Part shown: piece after piece, positions 21,537 to 33,160 of the stretch
Position numbering within the stretch: the first letter of the stretch is position 1
How the letters are laid out: each line of letters starts with the position of its first letter
Assembly (NCBI GenBank): GCA_948567375.1
Contig: OX419760.1
Span: forward strand, 61,438,911 to 61,502,910
Origin: Lunularia cruciata
Lineage: Eukaryota; Streptophyta; Marchantiopsida; Lunulariales; Lunulariaceae
Reading direction: 5' to 3'
DNA: 64,000 nucleotides
Made by a program: the position numbers and the translations under genes
Notes under the pieces: generated by a model
Seen by the model: only the letters and a program-made list of their open reading frames with translations
Told to the model about the DNA's origin: nothing
Database searches by the model: none

Positions 21537-22101
21537 CTCTCACCATTGAGCTATCAATCAAATAACTAGGCTGAATCTAAACAACTAGCTCTCCACATGT
21601 GATGTAATATGTCAAACCACCTTGTAGAGATGTTTGGATCTGAAATGGACACCTCTCCACATTCGTCTTCCGTTACTCTAGACCGACAACTGTAGCCTTC
21701 CCCAACATAAGGAGTTACGCACTAGAGTCTAATAAGCCTCTATGAGGTGTATAGACCTTCCCTAAAGATTCCACCAAACAGAAAATCCCCCTTTGGTTAT
21801 CCAATAAGACAACACCAAGTGTGAACCGTGTTCTCTCAAAGGCCGGTCTAGCTGGCAACTCTTCCAATCTAGCCATTGCTACCTGCCATAAACCACTGGT
21901 CGCTGAGCGGATCCCATGCTCCTCAACCAAGTCAGCTCCACTATCAACCACCTTTGCTCTAGAAGAAAGAACCACATCATCCCTACTCTCACAAAGCATG
22001 GCAGCCAATTGGAACATTGGGGTTGGGTCAACTCCCAATGTACACATGTCATTGGCTGAAAATAAAGGATAAGGCATAATCAGCTGAGCCACTCCTAACA
22101 T
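21537..22101 (-). pseudogene. Element B gag-pro junction and retropepsin N-terminal half
   Basis: The minus strand reads a 128-codon open stretch (21715-22101) with LIMPYPLFSANDMCTLGVD, then LWQVAMARLEELPARPAFE, then VYTPHRGLLDSSA. The last part is the retropepsin active-site region, DSGA changed to DSSA, and is followed in frame by stops and LLMLGKATVVGLE, VERCPFQIQTSL and YLIDSSMVRAQ. The same frame continues at 7351 beyond element A. The block therefore holds the protease of the methyltransferase-bearing element. The part before the active site is a linker of unknown role. Confidence 0.75.
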
Positions 22102-23830
22102 TGTGCTAGATTGAGTCTATGTAGTAGTAGGTGGCTGACTAGTAGGTAGTCCATCATGCACCCATCATTACCTACCAAACCTCCACTAGGACATCTAGGA
22201 GCCATGGATGACGTCTATAAGGCCTCAAAGAGCATGAAAGATTGAGGAAGTTTGACTTATCTCCCAACCTCTCTTCTTTGTAGGTCCAACTCCACTGATG
22301 CTCCTCTATGCTCTAGAGCACATATTGCACTCCTGGTCATTGTGGCATATGCATCCACTTGTGCTACTCTACACATGAAATCCAAGGCATCTCTATCACC
22401 AACATATGAGGTGGAAGCCTCAACACCCAAATCTGATCTCCTCTGAGCAATGGCCATATTAGCCAATCTCTACTCCAACTGCTCAATCCGAGTAGCCATA
22501 GTTGTCTTAGAAGTAAGTGCAGGTACTGCACCTCTACTAGGTGTAGATCCTCTACCACCACCTCGTCCTCCATGAACTAGAGCTCCCCTACTACCTACCA
22601 TAACAACCCTACCACTTTGTAACTCTAGGTGTAGGTCAAAGCATCGGTCACTAGAGTAACCATATATGTGATCATGCTCACACTATCTCTGTGTTGGTTG
22701 TGATCCACTAAGAGTATCACGTTTGTTACCCTAAGTGCACTCTCTTCTATGGTGAGGTCCATCACAAGTCTAACAAGCAATGCCACCACTCATTGGCTAC
22801 TACTGACCTAAAAATGAAGGTAAGGGTCTACCTCTACTAGGCCTTCCACTCGCTCTATAGGATCTAGGCTGTCCACCCTGTCCTCAAAAACCAATTGGAC
22901 ATGGTGCACCCTGCTGCACTCTAGAAGAAGTCATAGTTATGGATAAGGTCTTCCTACCAAATCCAGATGTCACCACTCTCTCCTCCACCATGTTGAGCTC
23001 AATATGCCCAGCAAAACCAAAGACCACCACCAAAGTAGGCAAAGTAGCCTATAACAATGCAGTATCACGAACTCTACATTGCAACTCCCTATCCAGTATC
23101 CCATACCAAAATTGTATTGCTTGGCCTCAATAACTCCCTAAGTGAAATTGATCAGCCTTCTCATGCAAGTGTATCCCTCATATAAGCTCTCTCCAACCTT
23201 CCATTGGAACTCCTACAAGCTCCTTAGCTTATCAGTCCACACTTTCTGGTAATTGTACCTCAAACATTGGAAGAACTCCACCATGGAGTTAAATCCCAAT
23301 ACTATATCACCTCTTATAGTGGTACCTCCACTCGTAGTAGCACTATCTCCAACAAGGGCACCTCCACTAGCTCTACCAACGCTACTTGAGCTAGAACTCA
23401 TGGTATAGCCAATCTACCCCTAGCAACCAAGCTTGAAGTGATGGAGACATAGTTTGGAGACCAATACTATCTCCATAACTCAATCTCCTCCAAGTAAGCT
23501 CTCTTGAACTCATGGTACTTGTCCATTGGCGGATCCTCCAAGTGCTGAAATAATCCCTTCTAAGCCATGAAAGGTATGAACAAAGTAAGGTTCCGCATTT
23601 GCTACAGATCACACCAACTATCAAACTCCTGGATGAAGTCATCCCACTCAATGGTACCCATTGTACCAAAGTAATGCCTAGGGCCTTTAGAGGCCCCATA
23701 GCTGTCATCCATATCCCATAACAATGGCACGGACACGCCAAGTGCACTCTCAACTCAATCAACTCCTATGTCAAACTCCAGCTCAAAGTCAATCTCCTCC
23801 CTCATTGGAACTTGAGATACAAGCTAATAC
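22102..23830 (-). pseudogene. Gag of element B (methyltransferase-bearing family)
   Basis: It corresponds to the plus-strand gag of element D: ALGVSVPLLWDMDDSYGASK, a WDDFIQEFDSWCDL block and PPMDKYHEFKRAYLEEIELW near 23450-23800, a Ser/Thr/Gly-rich low-complexity spacer near 23290-23400, then the second half of the capsid-like region. A CCHC-like knuckle of form C-x2-C-x3-H-x4-C (CDGPHHRREC) lies near 22740-22780, and a coiled-coil C-terminus near 22257-22466 (ALDFMCRVAQVDAYATMTR). Many stops and shifts are present. The gag is recognisable by comparison rather than by an open frame. Confidence 0.75.
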
Positions 23831-24332
23831 AAAGTGTCACTCCAAGTAAACCCATTGCGTACTACAGGGCTATCTCCTCTAGAATCCCCAAAGAACTCCG
23901 TCATGACAAAGTAACCATAAACCGCCAACTGCAACCGCAACAACAATCATAAGTACCCCACCAAGAACTAACACCACCAAGTACCAACACCAATTGAAAC
24001 ACCACCAAGTGCCAATACAAACAAAACACTACCCACTAATGTTACTCTATTTGAGATAACTACAGTAGGAGAAAGTGCAACTTGTAACTTGCCATCACAA
24101 CACCCACTCTCACGGTCTATGGGTCATCACTTCTTGCCTCATCAAAAATAAAAAAAGGTAGTATGATTGGTCTTCACTCTAGCATCACCATCAAGAGCAC
24201 ACCGGAGTACCAACGCTCTAAATCTAGGGTACCTCACAAAAGCCTGGTGCACAAACAAGAAGTAGAGAATGGAGGGGGTCCAACCATTAGAAATCTAAAT
24301 GAAAACCCTCCATCTCATTAAGCAACACAAGA
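23831..24332 (-). other. 5' leader of element B
   Basis: Non-coding leader upstream of gag. It matches the leader of D at 62230-62700 in opposite orientation, including GAGATGGAGGGTTTTCATTTAGAT and CATTCTCTACTTCTTG (shown on the element strand). The match ends at 24332, where the family E cluster begins. I see no gene here. Confidence 0.7.
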
Positions 24333-25015
24333 CTAAAACATCCATTTATGCATGTGTGTCGTATAATGATATTTAGCTTGGTATTCCAAATACTTGAGCG
24401 ATATTATTTATATAGAGATAAATGATGGTTCTACATTAGTCATGATTAGCTAAAGTTAGTCATAGTTAAGATAGTGGGGACCTTTACTTTAGAGGAAGTG
24501 TAAAAGATGAGCACCACTATTTTGGATTCTAGTGTGTTGACTTTGTATTATTCCTAAGTATTTGGCTTTGAGGAAAGAGTTGAGAACTCTTGGGCCCACA
24601 AGTCTTTTTGTTTTTAAATTTTCTATAGTCCAAGGATAGCCCATGTGAAGGAATCCTTGACTTAGTGGTTGGGTCAAGATAAGATCACATGCTTAGTGGA
24701 ATATGCCCATGTGGATGGATATTCCTTTGTACTTTTTGACTTTTAGCCTAATAACTTGAGTTATTATGGTGAATTGTAACTTAGTGCGTAACTATTTCAC
24801 AAGTATATTAACAAGGGGTGAGTATGTACTCATTATCCTTTCATTTGCAACTATCTTTTTCTCATTGAGTTCTCTAGTGAGCAATGTCTTGAGTCTTGGA
24901 GTATTAGCCTTGGAAGAGTATGATGGAGTTAGGGTTCTTTGCCTTCTTAGTCTATGGTGTGCTACCATAATAGCCATCAAAGGTTCATCCTTAGTGAGAG
25001 ATAGATTGGCTCACA
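24333..25015 (+). repeat. Family E LTR, outer left copy
   Basis: It starts with a degraded TGTAACACCC (TAAAACATCC) and ends GGCTCACA. It is followed by a 22-base primer-site remnant ATTTTGGTTCTATTGGCGGG plus AA (25016-25037), then immediately by a second E LTR. It is about 88-90% alike to the next copy by eye. Confidence 0.85.
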
Positions 25016-25037
25016 ATTTTGGTTCTATTGGCGGGAA
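25016..25037 (+). other. Primer-site remnant between two E LTRs
   Basis: GGTTCTATTGGCGGGA resembles the E primer site GGTTCCGTTGCCAGGA at 25730-25750. Only about 22 bases of internal sequence separate two LTRs. The mirrored arm has the same arrangement at 36478-36487. Confidence 0.65.
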
Positions 25038-25729
25038 TGTAACACCCATTTGTGCATGTGTGTGGTATTGTGATATTTAGCTTGGTACTACAAGTACTTA
25101 AGAGATATTATTTATATAGAGATAAAGGATGGTTCTATATTAATCATGGTTAGCTAAAGTTAGTCATAGCTAAAGTAGAGGGGGCCTTACTTTAGAGGAA
25201 GTAGAAAAGATGAGCATCACTATTTTGGATTTTAGTGTGTTGACTTGGTATTATTCCTAGGTGTTTGGCTTTGAGGAAAGAGTTGAGAACTCTTGGGCCC
25301 GCAAGCCTTTTTGTTTTGGATTCTTCTTTAGTCCAAGGATAGCCCATGTGAAGGAATCCTTGACTTAGTGGTTGGGTCAAGATAAGACCACATGCTTAGA
25401 GGAATATGCCCATGTGAATGGATATTCCTTTCTAATTTTTTACTTTACTTGACTTTTAGTTTAGTAACTTGAGTTACTATGGTAATTAGTAACTTTGGTA
25501 CGTAACTATTTCACAAGTATATAAACAAGGGGTGAGGAGGTACTGATCATCCTTTCATTTGCAACTATCTCTCTCTCATTGAGTTCTCTAGTGAGCAATA
25601 TCTTGAGTCTTGGAGTGTTAGCCTTGGAGGAGTATGATGGAGTTGGGGTTCCTTGCCTTCTTAGTCCATGGTGCGCTACCATCATAGCAATCAGAGGTTC
25701 ATCCAGAGTGAGAGACAGGCCGGCTCACA
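25038..25729 (+). repeat. Family E 5' LTR (692 bp)
   Basis: TGTAACACCCATTTGTGC to CCGGCTCACA, followed by the primer site. A TATATAAACAAGGGG box near 25517 is a likely TATA region, present in other E LTRs as well. Confidence 0.9.
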
Positions 25730-25750
25730 TTTTTGGTTCCGTTGCCAGGA
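25730..25750 (+). other. Primer-binding site of family E
   Basis: TTTTTGGTTCCGTTGCCAGG follows the LTR. It has the shape of the plant TTGGCGCCGTTGCCGGGGA site with several changes. Confidence 0.65.
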
Positions 25751-26585
25751 CCTCTCTAGAAGGCAAGATAATGTTCCGCATTCAATTCTACATTAGGCAG
25801 AAGGAGGCTATGAGAGCTCACTTGGAGAGAACATTAGGAGAAGAGAGTGCTGAACTTATGTTAGAGAACCAAGATCCATTTGTATACCCTGTAGTTCATT
25901 ATGATGTCTTTGAGATGATTTTGTACATCTTGAACACATGAGAGGAATTGGAGAGATTGTGTGAGGTGGATTGCAGATTTTGGGGATTAGGGTGATTTTG
26001 GGCAAAATCTCAAGTTTGAGATCTAGACTTGAAATTTCTACACATGATAGCTTGGGTTGTCCTTCAATTAGCACACATAAAATTATTGTAAGAGCTACTA
26101 TGCGCACTGGGCTAGAATTTTTGAAAGTTGATAGGGTAAAGTGCTCCCGCAACTGCATGCTCTGTGGAAAATTGTATAGAGTCTACCATTTCTTCAATTT
26201 TAAGTGAATTGTCCTAAAAATTTCCAAGAAAATTGAGTGCATTGTTTCCTACCTGCTGCCACAAAAATTAGAGAGAGATCGTTCTTGCGCAGAGAGTTAT
26301 GAGTTTTTGAAGTGAGGGGGGTGGTTTTCAGACTAAATCTGAAATATGTGTGCGGAATAGAAAGGTGTCTAGGCCAAATAGCTCAATGAAAAGATCTGAA
26401 ATTTTGCAGGGAGGGACGCCCTAGAGTTGTGATGAAGTATGGAAAATTTTATAGGACTGTGACGTATTGGTTGTGAGATTTGGGTGACATTGTGAGGAAG
26501 GGTTTTGCAATTTCGCAGAGTGGAGATCTCATGCATGAGGAGTTTGAGATCAACATGTTTGAGTGTTTAGATTCATCTTGGGAAC
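25751..26585 (+). other. Leader region of family E with short ORF traces
   Basis: About 830 bp between primer site and the first clear ORF. A short open piece near 25771-25941 (MFRIQFYIRQKEAMRAHLER) and one near 25971-26207 are shared with the copies at 32312-32830 and 35340-35740, but with stops in each, so they may be conserved leader rather than protein. No known domain is seen. Confidence 0.5.
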
Positions 26586-27059
26586 ATGGAGGGTCATGAA
26601 GAGTGGAAATTGAGACTATGCAAGGTTCCCCAAGGGTTTGAGGTGATTGTAGAGGTGGATTTGAGGAAAAGAGAGTTTACAATAGAATTTGAAGAGAGTG
26701 TTGAGAGGATCCAAAAACCTACACCACTTGGAGGAAAAAGTGAGTCTAAATGCTTTCTGTGTGGAGAGAAGGGACATAAGGCAAGTTCATGTCCATTGAC
26801 CTTTGAGAGCAAGAGATTAAGGGAAAGGAGAGGCTTACTTGACTTGGGTTTGCATGTTGGACCTTCTTCACCAAGATTGGGAGGGAGAAGATCTAAGACC
26901 AAGGAGTTGTGTGAGGTTTGTGGAGTTGAAGGACTTGCAAAAGGACATGAGTGTAGTGGAGTAAAATCACTTTTGGAGACTTTGGTGAAGGATCTTGGAG
27001 AGAGTCTTAGTACAGCTACAGAAATACTACCACCTTCATCAGCTAGTTCTCAAGATTAG
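26586..27059 (+). CDS. Pre-gag zinc-knuckle ORF of family E
   Basis: An open frame of 157 codons between the 5' LTR and gag. Residues 14-45 (LCKVPQGFEVIVEVDLRKRE) form a beta-rich block. CFLCGEKGHKASSCP (about 57-71) is a perfect CX2CX4HX4C knuckle, and CEVCGVEGLAKGHEC (about 107-121) is a second cysteine cluster. The pattern of a VEVDL-type strand segment before a CCHC knuckle recalls the DUF4283/zf-CCHC_4 region of plant LINE ORF1 proteins, which is inference. The ATG and frame are shared with the inverted copy at 34569-34934. It may be a nucleic-acid-binding accessory protein. A frame upstream of the ATG may once have extended it. Confidence 0.55.
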   Translation: MEGHEEWKLRLCKVPQGFEVIVEVDLRKREFTIEFEESVERIQKPTPLGGKSESKCFLCGEKGHKASSCPLTFESKRLRERRGLLDLGLHVGPSSPRLGGRRSKTKELCEVCGVEGLAKGHECSGVKSLLETLVKDLGESLSTATEILPPSSASSQD

Positions 27060-27295
27060 TGATGGAGATAATCTTTCAACGTATAGATAAGCTATCCATG
27101 AGGGTTTGATTAATATGCACTCTAGGATTTGATGTTGCTATAGAAATCTTGGAGCAACCTGAACCTTTTGTGTTCCCTAGGGTGGATTACTCTCAAATGG
27201 TGTTAGTCATGTATATACTCTATTAGTTATAGAGTGAGAGAAAAGAAAAGAGAAAAAGAAAAATTGAGAGAAGAGAAAGATAGTGAGAGGTTAAG

Positions 27296-28290
27296 ATGGG
27301 GGAACTTCCGGTTTTCTTTGGCAAGGATGGAGAAGATGTGGAGGCCTTTGTGAGAGACTTCAAGAGAGCTTGCATGGGAAACAATGAGAGGAGGAAGAAT
27401 GAGTGGGCCTCATTATTACCAGATTTCTTTGAGGATGCAACACTTACATGGTATGAGTCAGAATACCAAAAGAGAGAGAGGAGAGATGGGGAAGAGGAGA
27501 CTTTGGGAGACTTTGACTTCAGCACTCATTGAGAACTTTCTTCTTGATGAGAGTTATGAGAGATTGATGAGTGAGGTTACATTTCTCAAGCAAAGAGATG
27601 GAGAGAAAGTGAGAGTCTATGTGGAAAGAGTGGAAAAGTTATAGTCTAGATTTCGCATAGTGTTGAGGAAGGGTGGAGATGATGTGGAGACTACAATGAT
27701 TGGCATAGGGGCCATGCTCACCAAGAATTTTGTGGGAGGGTTGAGACCACAAATTAGAAGCAAGCTGAGATATGAGAAACCTTCTTCCAAGGTTGAAGCT
27801 ATCAAGATCATTATCCGTATGGAGGAGAGTTTGGAAGGGGATGAGAGTGATTTGGTGGTGAAGGAGATTGTGCATCCTCCTCAAGGCTATAAGTATGGTG
27901 GAACTTCTGATACTTTGGTGACAAGGGTTGCACCACAAGTAGTAGTTTCTCCAATTCTTGCACCTCCACCAAAGGATCTACTTCAAACCATCACAGAACA
28001 ACTTGCGGATCTCAAGATCAATGTGGTGCAACTATGGGAGAAGAGAGAGGTAGATCAGAATGCAGGGAGAGGGCCTAGGAGTTATGGAAAATATCCATAT
28101 AGAAGAGTTCAACCAGCCAACAATTCCAATGATAGAAATTGTTTTGGTTGTGGAGGAAGAGGCCATATCCAAAGGAATTGCCCAAATTCCACTTACCATG
28201 GAGGAAGGGGTTATGAAGGAGCCAATAGAGGGAAAGAGGGTGGTAGTGAAACCCAAGTGGCTCCTAATCCAAACAAAGGTAAGGGGATAA
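27296..28290 (+). pseudogene. Gag of family E element
   Basis: Starts MGELPVFFGKDGEDVEAFVR at 27296. The capsid-like gag domain includes LTWYESEYQKRER, a frameshift near 27480-27530, LIENFLLDESYERLMSEV, a stop near 27642 and GGLRPQIRSKLRYEKP. A single CCHC knuckle, CFGCGGRGHIQRNCP, lies at about 28140-28185. The reading frame continues into the protease without a stop. Typical Ty3/gypsy gag, broken by one shift and one stop. Confidence 0.85.
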
Positions 28291-29174
28291 CATCCATAGC
28301 TATGGTGGAGAGCAAGTATGAGAAGGGAGAGTGCTCAAACTCCAAGAGTCTTAATTTGGAGCTTTTGGCACAAGAGAAGAAGAGAGCTCATTTTGCAGAG
28401 GATGTTCACTCTTCTCAAGGATTTACTCCAAGCAAGAATACTCCTATGTCTACTAGGAGCACTTGCACCTCAACACCATCAACAACAAAGACTCCAAGGA
28501 AGAAGTTGGGGATGGAGGATTTCTTGATTTCAAAGCAACAATGGAACTACAATGTGTTGGAGGATGTTGGTAGTCATAAGGCTAACATCACAGTGGGCCA
28601 ATTGATTGCTTTGAACCCTACCTTGAGAAAGGAGCTTAGAGGTGGTTTGAGTTCTACAAGGAACAAGAAGAAGAAGAAAGCAAAAACTCTAGTATCAATG
28701 GGGGTGGTGGATGCCAAGCCAGCACCATGGGAGGCTTGTGAATATGCCTCCAAGATTGATGTGAGAGTGAATGGTCACAACATCAAGCATGCATTGGTTG
28801 ATGGAGGATCAACAGTAAATGCCATGTCAAAAAGGTTGATGAAGAAGTTGGGTATGATACCCTCTAGACCTTCAACATTTGTGGTGAGCATGGCAAACAA
28901 GCATCAAGTTCAACCAGTAAGGGTGATGGATAAAGTGGTAGTTTCAATTATGGGAGTTGAAAATCTCATGACTTTCCAAGTCTTGAAGGATTCAAGCTAT
29001 GACTTACTTCTTGGGAGGCCATGGTTGAGAGCAGCAAGCACAACTGATCGACGGCACAAAGGGTACTTGAGGATTGGGCCATCAAATCATAGAGTCAGAG
29101 TTCTTGTGACTAACACCACCAACACTTCACATTCAGATACACCATCTTCTGATTATTGGGAATCAGATTCTTAA
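28291..29174 (+). pseudogene. Retropepsin of family E element
   Basis: It continues the open frame from gag (27660-29174 in total). A Ser/Thr-rich linker is followed by HALVDGGSTVNAMSKRLMKK, an active-site loop with DGG instead of DSG or DTG, and ends LKDSSYDLLLGRPWLRAAS, the usual C-terminal block. The TAA at 29172 is followed by more coding-like sequence. The inverted arm lacks this part. Confidence 0.85.
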
Positions 29175-30137
29175 GAAGGAGTTTCAGGTGTGGACACAAG
29201 CATGGAAGAGGAGACTTCCACGGAGGAGGATGAATCTGAATCTGATTCAGATGTGTATCCTTTGTGTGCTATGGAATTTGCACCTAAGCCAGAGGTTTTG
29301 AAGGACCCAGATAAATCGCCATTGATACTTGAGTAGGTAGAGAGAAGGTTATCTACCCTAAAGTATGGTCCAAATGTTACCAAGGAGGAGAAGGTGAGAT
29401 TTGAGGAGATTTTCTACAAGTTTATCCATGTGTTTGCTTTTAGTTACAGGGATTTGAAGGAAGTCACCTTGGAGGAGCACAAGATAGAGGTGGAGTCATA
29501 TGCAAGACCAATCCGCCAAAAGCAACGTTGCATTAGCCCACCAATATTTTTGGTTGTGAAGGAGGAGATTGATAAGCTCAAGGAGGCTGGATTTATCTTT
29601 GAGGTAGAGAATTCAGAATCAATGTCTCCAATTGTCATTGTGAAGAAAAAGAATGGCAAGCTTTGGGTATGTGTGGATTACAAGAAGCTCAATGCTGTTA
29701 CCAAGAAGGACTACTACCCATTGCCATTCATTGATGAGATCTTGGAGGAGGTTGCAGGTCATGAGAGGTACAGGTTTGATGATGGTTATAGTGGATACAA
29801 CCAAATCAAGATTGCACCAGAGCATCAACAACTCACCACGTTTACCACACCTTGGGGAACTTACGCTTTCAAGGTCATGCCTTTTGGGCTTTGCAATGCT
29901 CCAGCCACATTCCAACGGTTCATGAACAAGGTATTTGAACCTTTCATTGGGAAATTTGTGAGAGACTTCATTGATGACTTTTTTGTCTATGGGAGCAAGG
30001 AGGAGCACTTTGAGCACCTAATCAAAGTCTTGCAATGCTTGGATGAGGCAAATGCATCACTCAACCCAAAGAAGTGCATGTTTTTGGATGTGAAGAAGGT
30101 CTTCTTTTGGGGCACATCATCTCCAAGGATGGAATAG
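29175..30137 (+). pseudogene. Reverse transcriptase of family E element
   Basis: Lead-in (FEEIFYKFIHVFAFSYRDLK) then RT blocks SPIVIVKKKNGKLWVCVDYK, YRFDDGYSGYNQI, MPFGLCNAPATFQRFMNKVF and the active site FIDDFFVYG. The frame shifts by one base near 30100 (KKVFFWGT against GLLLGHIISKDG in the next frame). The position between protease and RNase H makes this a Ty3/gypsy pol. Confidence 0.9.
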
Positions 30138-30970
30138 CAGTTGATCTTGAGAAGGTGAGGAAAATCTCAGACCTTCCATTCCCTTCAAGCTTGACAAAGT
30201 TATGCCAATTCTTGGGGATGGTTGGGTACTATAAGAGGTTCATCTTCTCATTTTCCAACAAGGCTTATGCATTGACCATCTACATGAAGAAGGGTGTGGA
30301 TAACATGGTGATTTTGGAAGACATGGAGGCTCTCAAAGCTTTTAAGGAGCTCAAGCAATCCCTTGTTGTAGCTCCAATTCTGGCTAAACTTGATTGGAGT
30401 AAGCCTTTCATCCTCTACACTGATGCTTCTAATGTAGCTATAGGATGCACTCTTAGTCAATTAGACCAAGATGTGCATGATCATCCAATAGCTTATGCTA
30501 GTAGGCAGATAGTTTCAATAGAGAAGAACTACTCTGTCATGGAGAGAGAAGGGTTGGCAGTGATCTTTGGTCTCAAGAAGTTTAAACACTACTTGATTGG
30601 AGGGAAAGCCACCATTTTCATAGATCACAAGGCTTTGAAGTATATCTTTAGCAAGCCTAATGTTGAAGGGAGACTAGCAAGGTGGATGATACTCTTGTCT
30701 GAGTATGCCTACACCATTGAGGATAGGCCAAGAAAGAAACTTGCAAATGCTGATTTGTTATCTAGAGCCTATGATCATGATGGAGATGAGCCAGTGGATG
30801 ATTCCTTCTCGGATGAAGAGCTCATGACAATCTCAGTCACTCAAGAGGTTCCAATGGAGTATAAGGAGATTGTGGATTTTGTGACAAGAGGTAACTATCC
30901 AGAAGGGATGCATGCTAGGGAGAGGAAGGCCCTTGCAGCAAGATCTAGACCTTCTTTGAGATATTCTTGA
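30074..30970 (+). pseudogene. RT connection and RNase H of family E element
   Basis: Open for about 298 codons: GLLLGHIISKDGIAVDLEKV, LGMVGYYKRFI, then RNase H with FILYTDASNVAIGCTLSQ, YASRQIVSIEKNYSVMERE, FIDHKALKYIF and LANADLLSR. The first Asp (YTDAS), Glu (MERE) and the second Asp (FIDH) are all present. The frame ends shortly before the integrase zinc region. Confidence 0.9.
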
Positions 30971-31826
30971 GATTCTTCCTGAGATATTCTTTTTCACCAA
31001 GGAGCAGATGGTCTACTTCAAAGGGCAGTGGGTAAGGAAGAGTCTATCCTACTCATAAAGGAGTTTCATGAAGGTTTAGTATGTGGAGGACACTTTGCAT
31101 GAAAGGTGACTGCTTTCAAGATTCTAAATGTAGGTTACTATTGGAGAGGGATTTTCAAGGATTGTCTTGATTATTGCAAAACTTGTCATGTTTGTCAAGC
31201 TTTTGCTAGAAAGTCTATATCCACTCCACCACTTAGATCAATTCCATTGCTAGGACCTTTTGAGAAGTGGGGAATTGATTTTGTAGGTCCTCTCAATAGA
31301 ACCCCAAGGAACAATCGGTACATTGTGGTAGTTACTGATTACCTTACCAAGTGGGTAGAGGCTAGACCATTGAGGGACAAGAATGAAGATGAAGTGGGTA
31401 GATTTTTTTATGAACGCATTATCACTAGGTTTGGATGCCCTTTGGAGTTGGTTTTTGATAGAGGAGGAGAGTTTACAGGAAGCATTACTACAGCCATGCT
31501 ATGACATTTCTCTATCACACATAGAGTAACTACATCTTATAAGCCAAATTCCAATGGCGTGGCAGAGAGAACCAATCAGACCTTGTGCATGATGTTGGCC
31601 AAAGATGCAGAAATGGAGGAGGCTAAACATCATTGAGACAAGAGGATTCATGTAGTTTTGTGGGAGTATAGGACAACCATGAAGACTTCCACCAGATATT
31701 CTCCATTTCAATTGGTGTATGGTATTGAGTCTACCTTACCTATTCACTTTGATCTTCCTACCCTCCAAAGCATTCATAGGAGATTGAAGAAAGCACAAGG
31801 AGGTGATGCAGAGAAGTCAAGTGTTG
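30971..31826 (+). pseudogene. Integrase of family E element, C-terminus lost
   Basis: Contains CKTCHVCQ (zinc region), FEKWGIDFVGPL (first Asp), LELVFDRGGEFTG (second Asp region) and NSNGVAERTNQTL (Glu). Stops lie at about 31501 and 31636. At 31826-31830 the sequence jumps into the middle of an E LTR at GTTGATTTGGTATTATTCC, so the integrase C-terminus, the purine tract and the start of the 3' LTR are deleted. Confidence 0.88.
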
Positions 31827-32307
31827 ATTTGGTATTATTCCTAGGTGTTTGGCTTTGAGGAAAGAGTTGAGAACTCTTGGGCCCGCAAGCCTTTTTGTTT
31901 TGGATTCTTCTTTAGTCCAAGGATAGCCCATGTGAAGGAATCCTTGACTTAGTGGTTGGGTCAAGATAAGACCACATGCTTAGGGGAATATGCCCATGTG
32001 TATGGATATTCCTTTCTAATTTTTTACTTTACTTTACTTTTAGTTTAGTTACTTGAGTTACTATGGTAATTAGTAACTTTGGTACGTAACTATTTCACAA
32101 GTATATAAACAAGGGGTGAGGAGGTACTGATCATCCTTTCATTTGCAACTATCTCTCTCTCATTGAGTTCTCTAGTGAGCAATGTCTTGAGTCTTGGAGT
32201 GTTAGCCTTGGAGGAGTATGATGGAGTTGGGGTTCCTTGCCTTCTTAGTCCATGGTGCACTACCATCATAGCCATTAGAGGTTCATCCTGAGTGAGAGAC
32301 AGGCCGG
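31827..32307 (+). repeat. Family E LTR, partial
   Basis: Matches E LTR from its middle (compare 25233) to GCCGGCTCA. The first 200 bp are missing. It is followed by leader sequence AAGGACCTCTCTAGAAGG with the primer site deleted. Confidence 0.85.
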
Positions 32308-33160
32308 CTCAAAGGACCTCTCTAGAAGGCAATATAATGTTACGCATACAATTCTTTATTAGACAAAAGGAGGCTATGAGAGCTCACTTGGAGAGAACTT
32401 TAGGGGAGGAGAGGGCTGAACATATGTTAGAGAACTTGGACTCATTTTTATAACCTTGTAGTTTATTATGATGTCTTTGAGGTGATTTTGTACATCTTGT
32501 ACACATGAGAGGATTTGGAGAGATTGTGTGAGGTGAATTGCAGATTTTGGGGATTAAGGTGATTTTGGGCAGAATCTCAAGTTTGAGATCTGGACTTGAA
32601 ATTTCAACACATGATAGCTTGGGTTGTCCTTCAATTAGCTCACTTGGAATTATTATGAGATCTACTATGCGCACCGGGCTAGAATTTTTGGAAGTTGATA
32701 GGTAAATTGCTCCCACAACTGCATGCTCTTTGGAAAATTGTGTAGAGTCTACTATTTCTTCAATTTTGGGTGGATTGTTGTGAAACTTTCCAAGATAATT
32801 TAGTGCATTATATCCTATGGTTAACACAAAAATTAGAAAGAGATCATGCTTGCAGAGAGAGTTATAAGTTTTTATAGTGAGGGGGTGGTTTTTAGACCAA
32901 ATCTAAAATATGTGTGTTGAATATAAAGGTGCTTAGGCCAAATGGCTTGATGAAAAGATCTGAAATTTGGGAATCAGATTCTAAAGAAGGAGCTTCAGAT
33001 GTGGACACAAGCATGGACAAGGAGACTTCCACGGGGAGGATGAATCTGAATCTGATTCAGATCTATATCCCTTGGATCCTATGGATTTTGCACCTAAGCC
33101 AGAGGTTTTGAAGGACCCAAATAAATCACAATTGACACTTGAGGAGATAGAAAGGAGATT
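32308..33160 (+). pseudogene. Internally deleted family E fragment
   Basis: 32308-32965 matches the E leader (25744-26400); at about 32966 it jumps to sequence equal to 29157-29340 (GGGAATCAGATTCT onward). About 2.7 kb comprising pre-gag ORF, gag and protease is missing. At about 33160 it meets an inverted copy of the same family. Confidence 0.8.
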
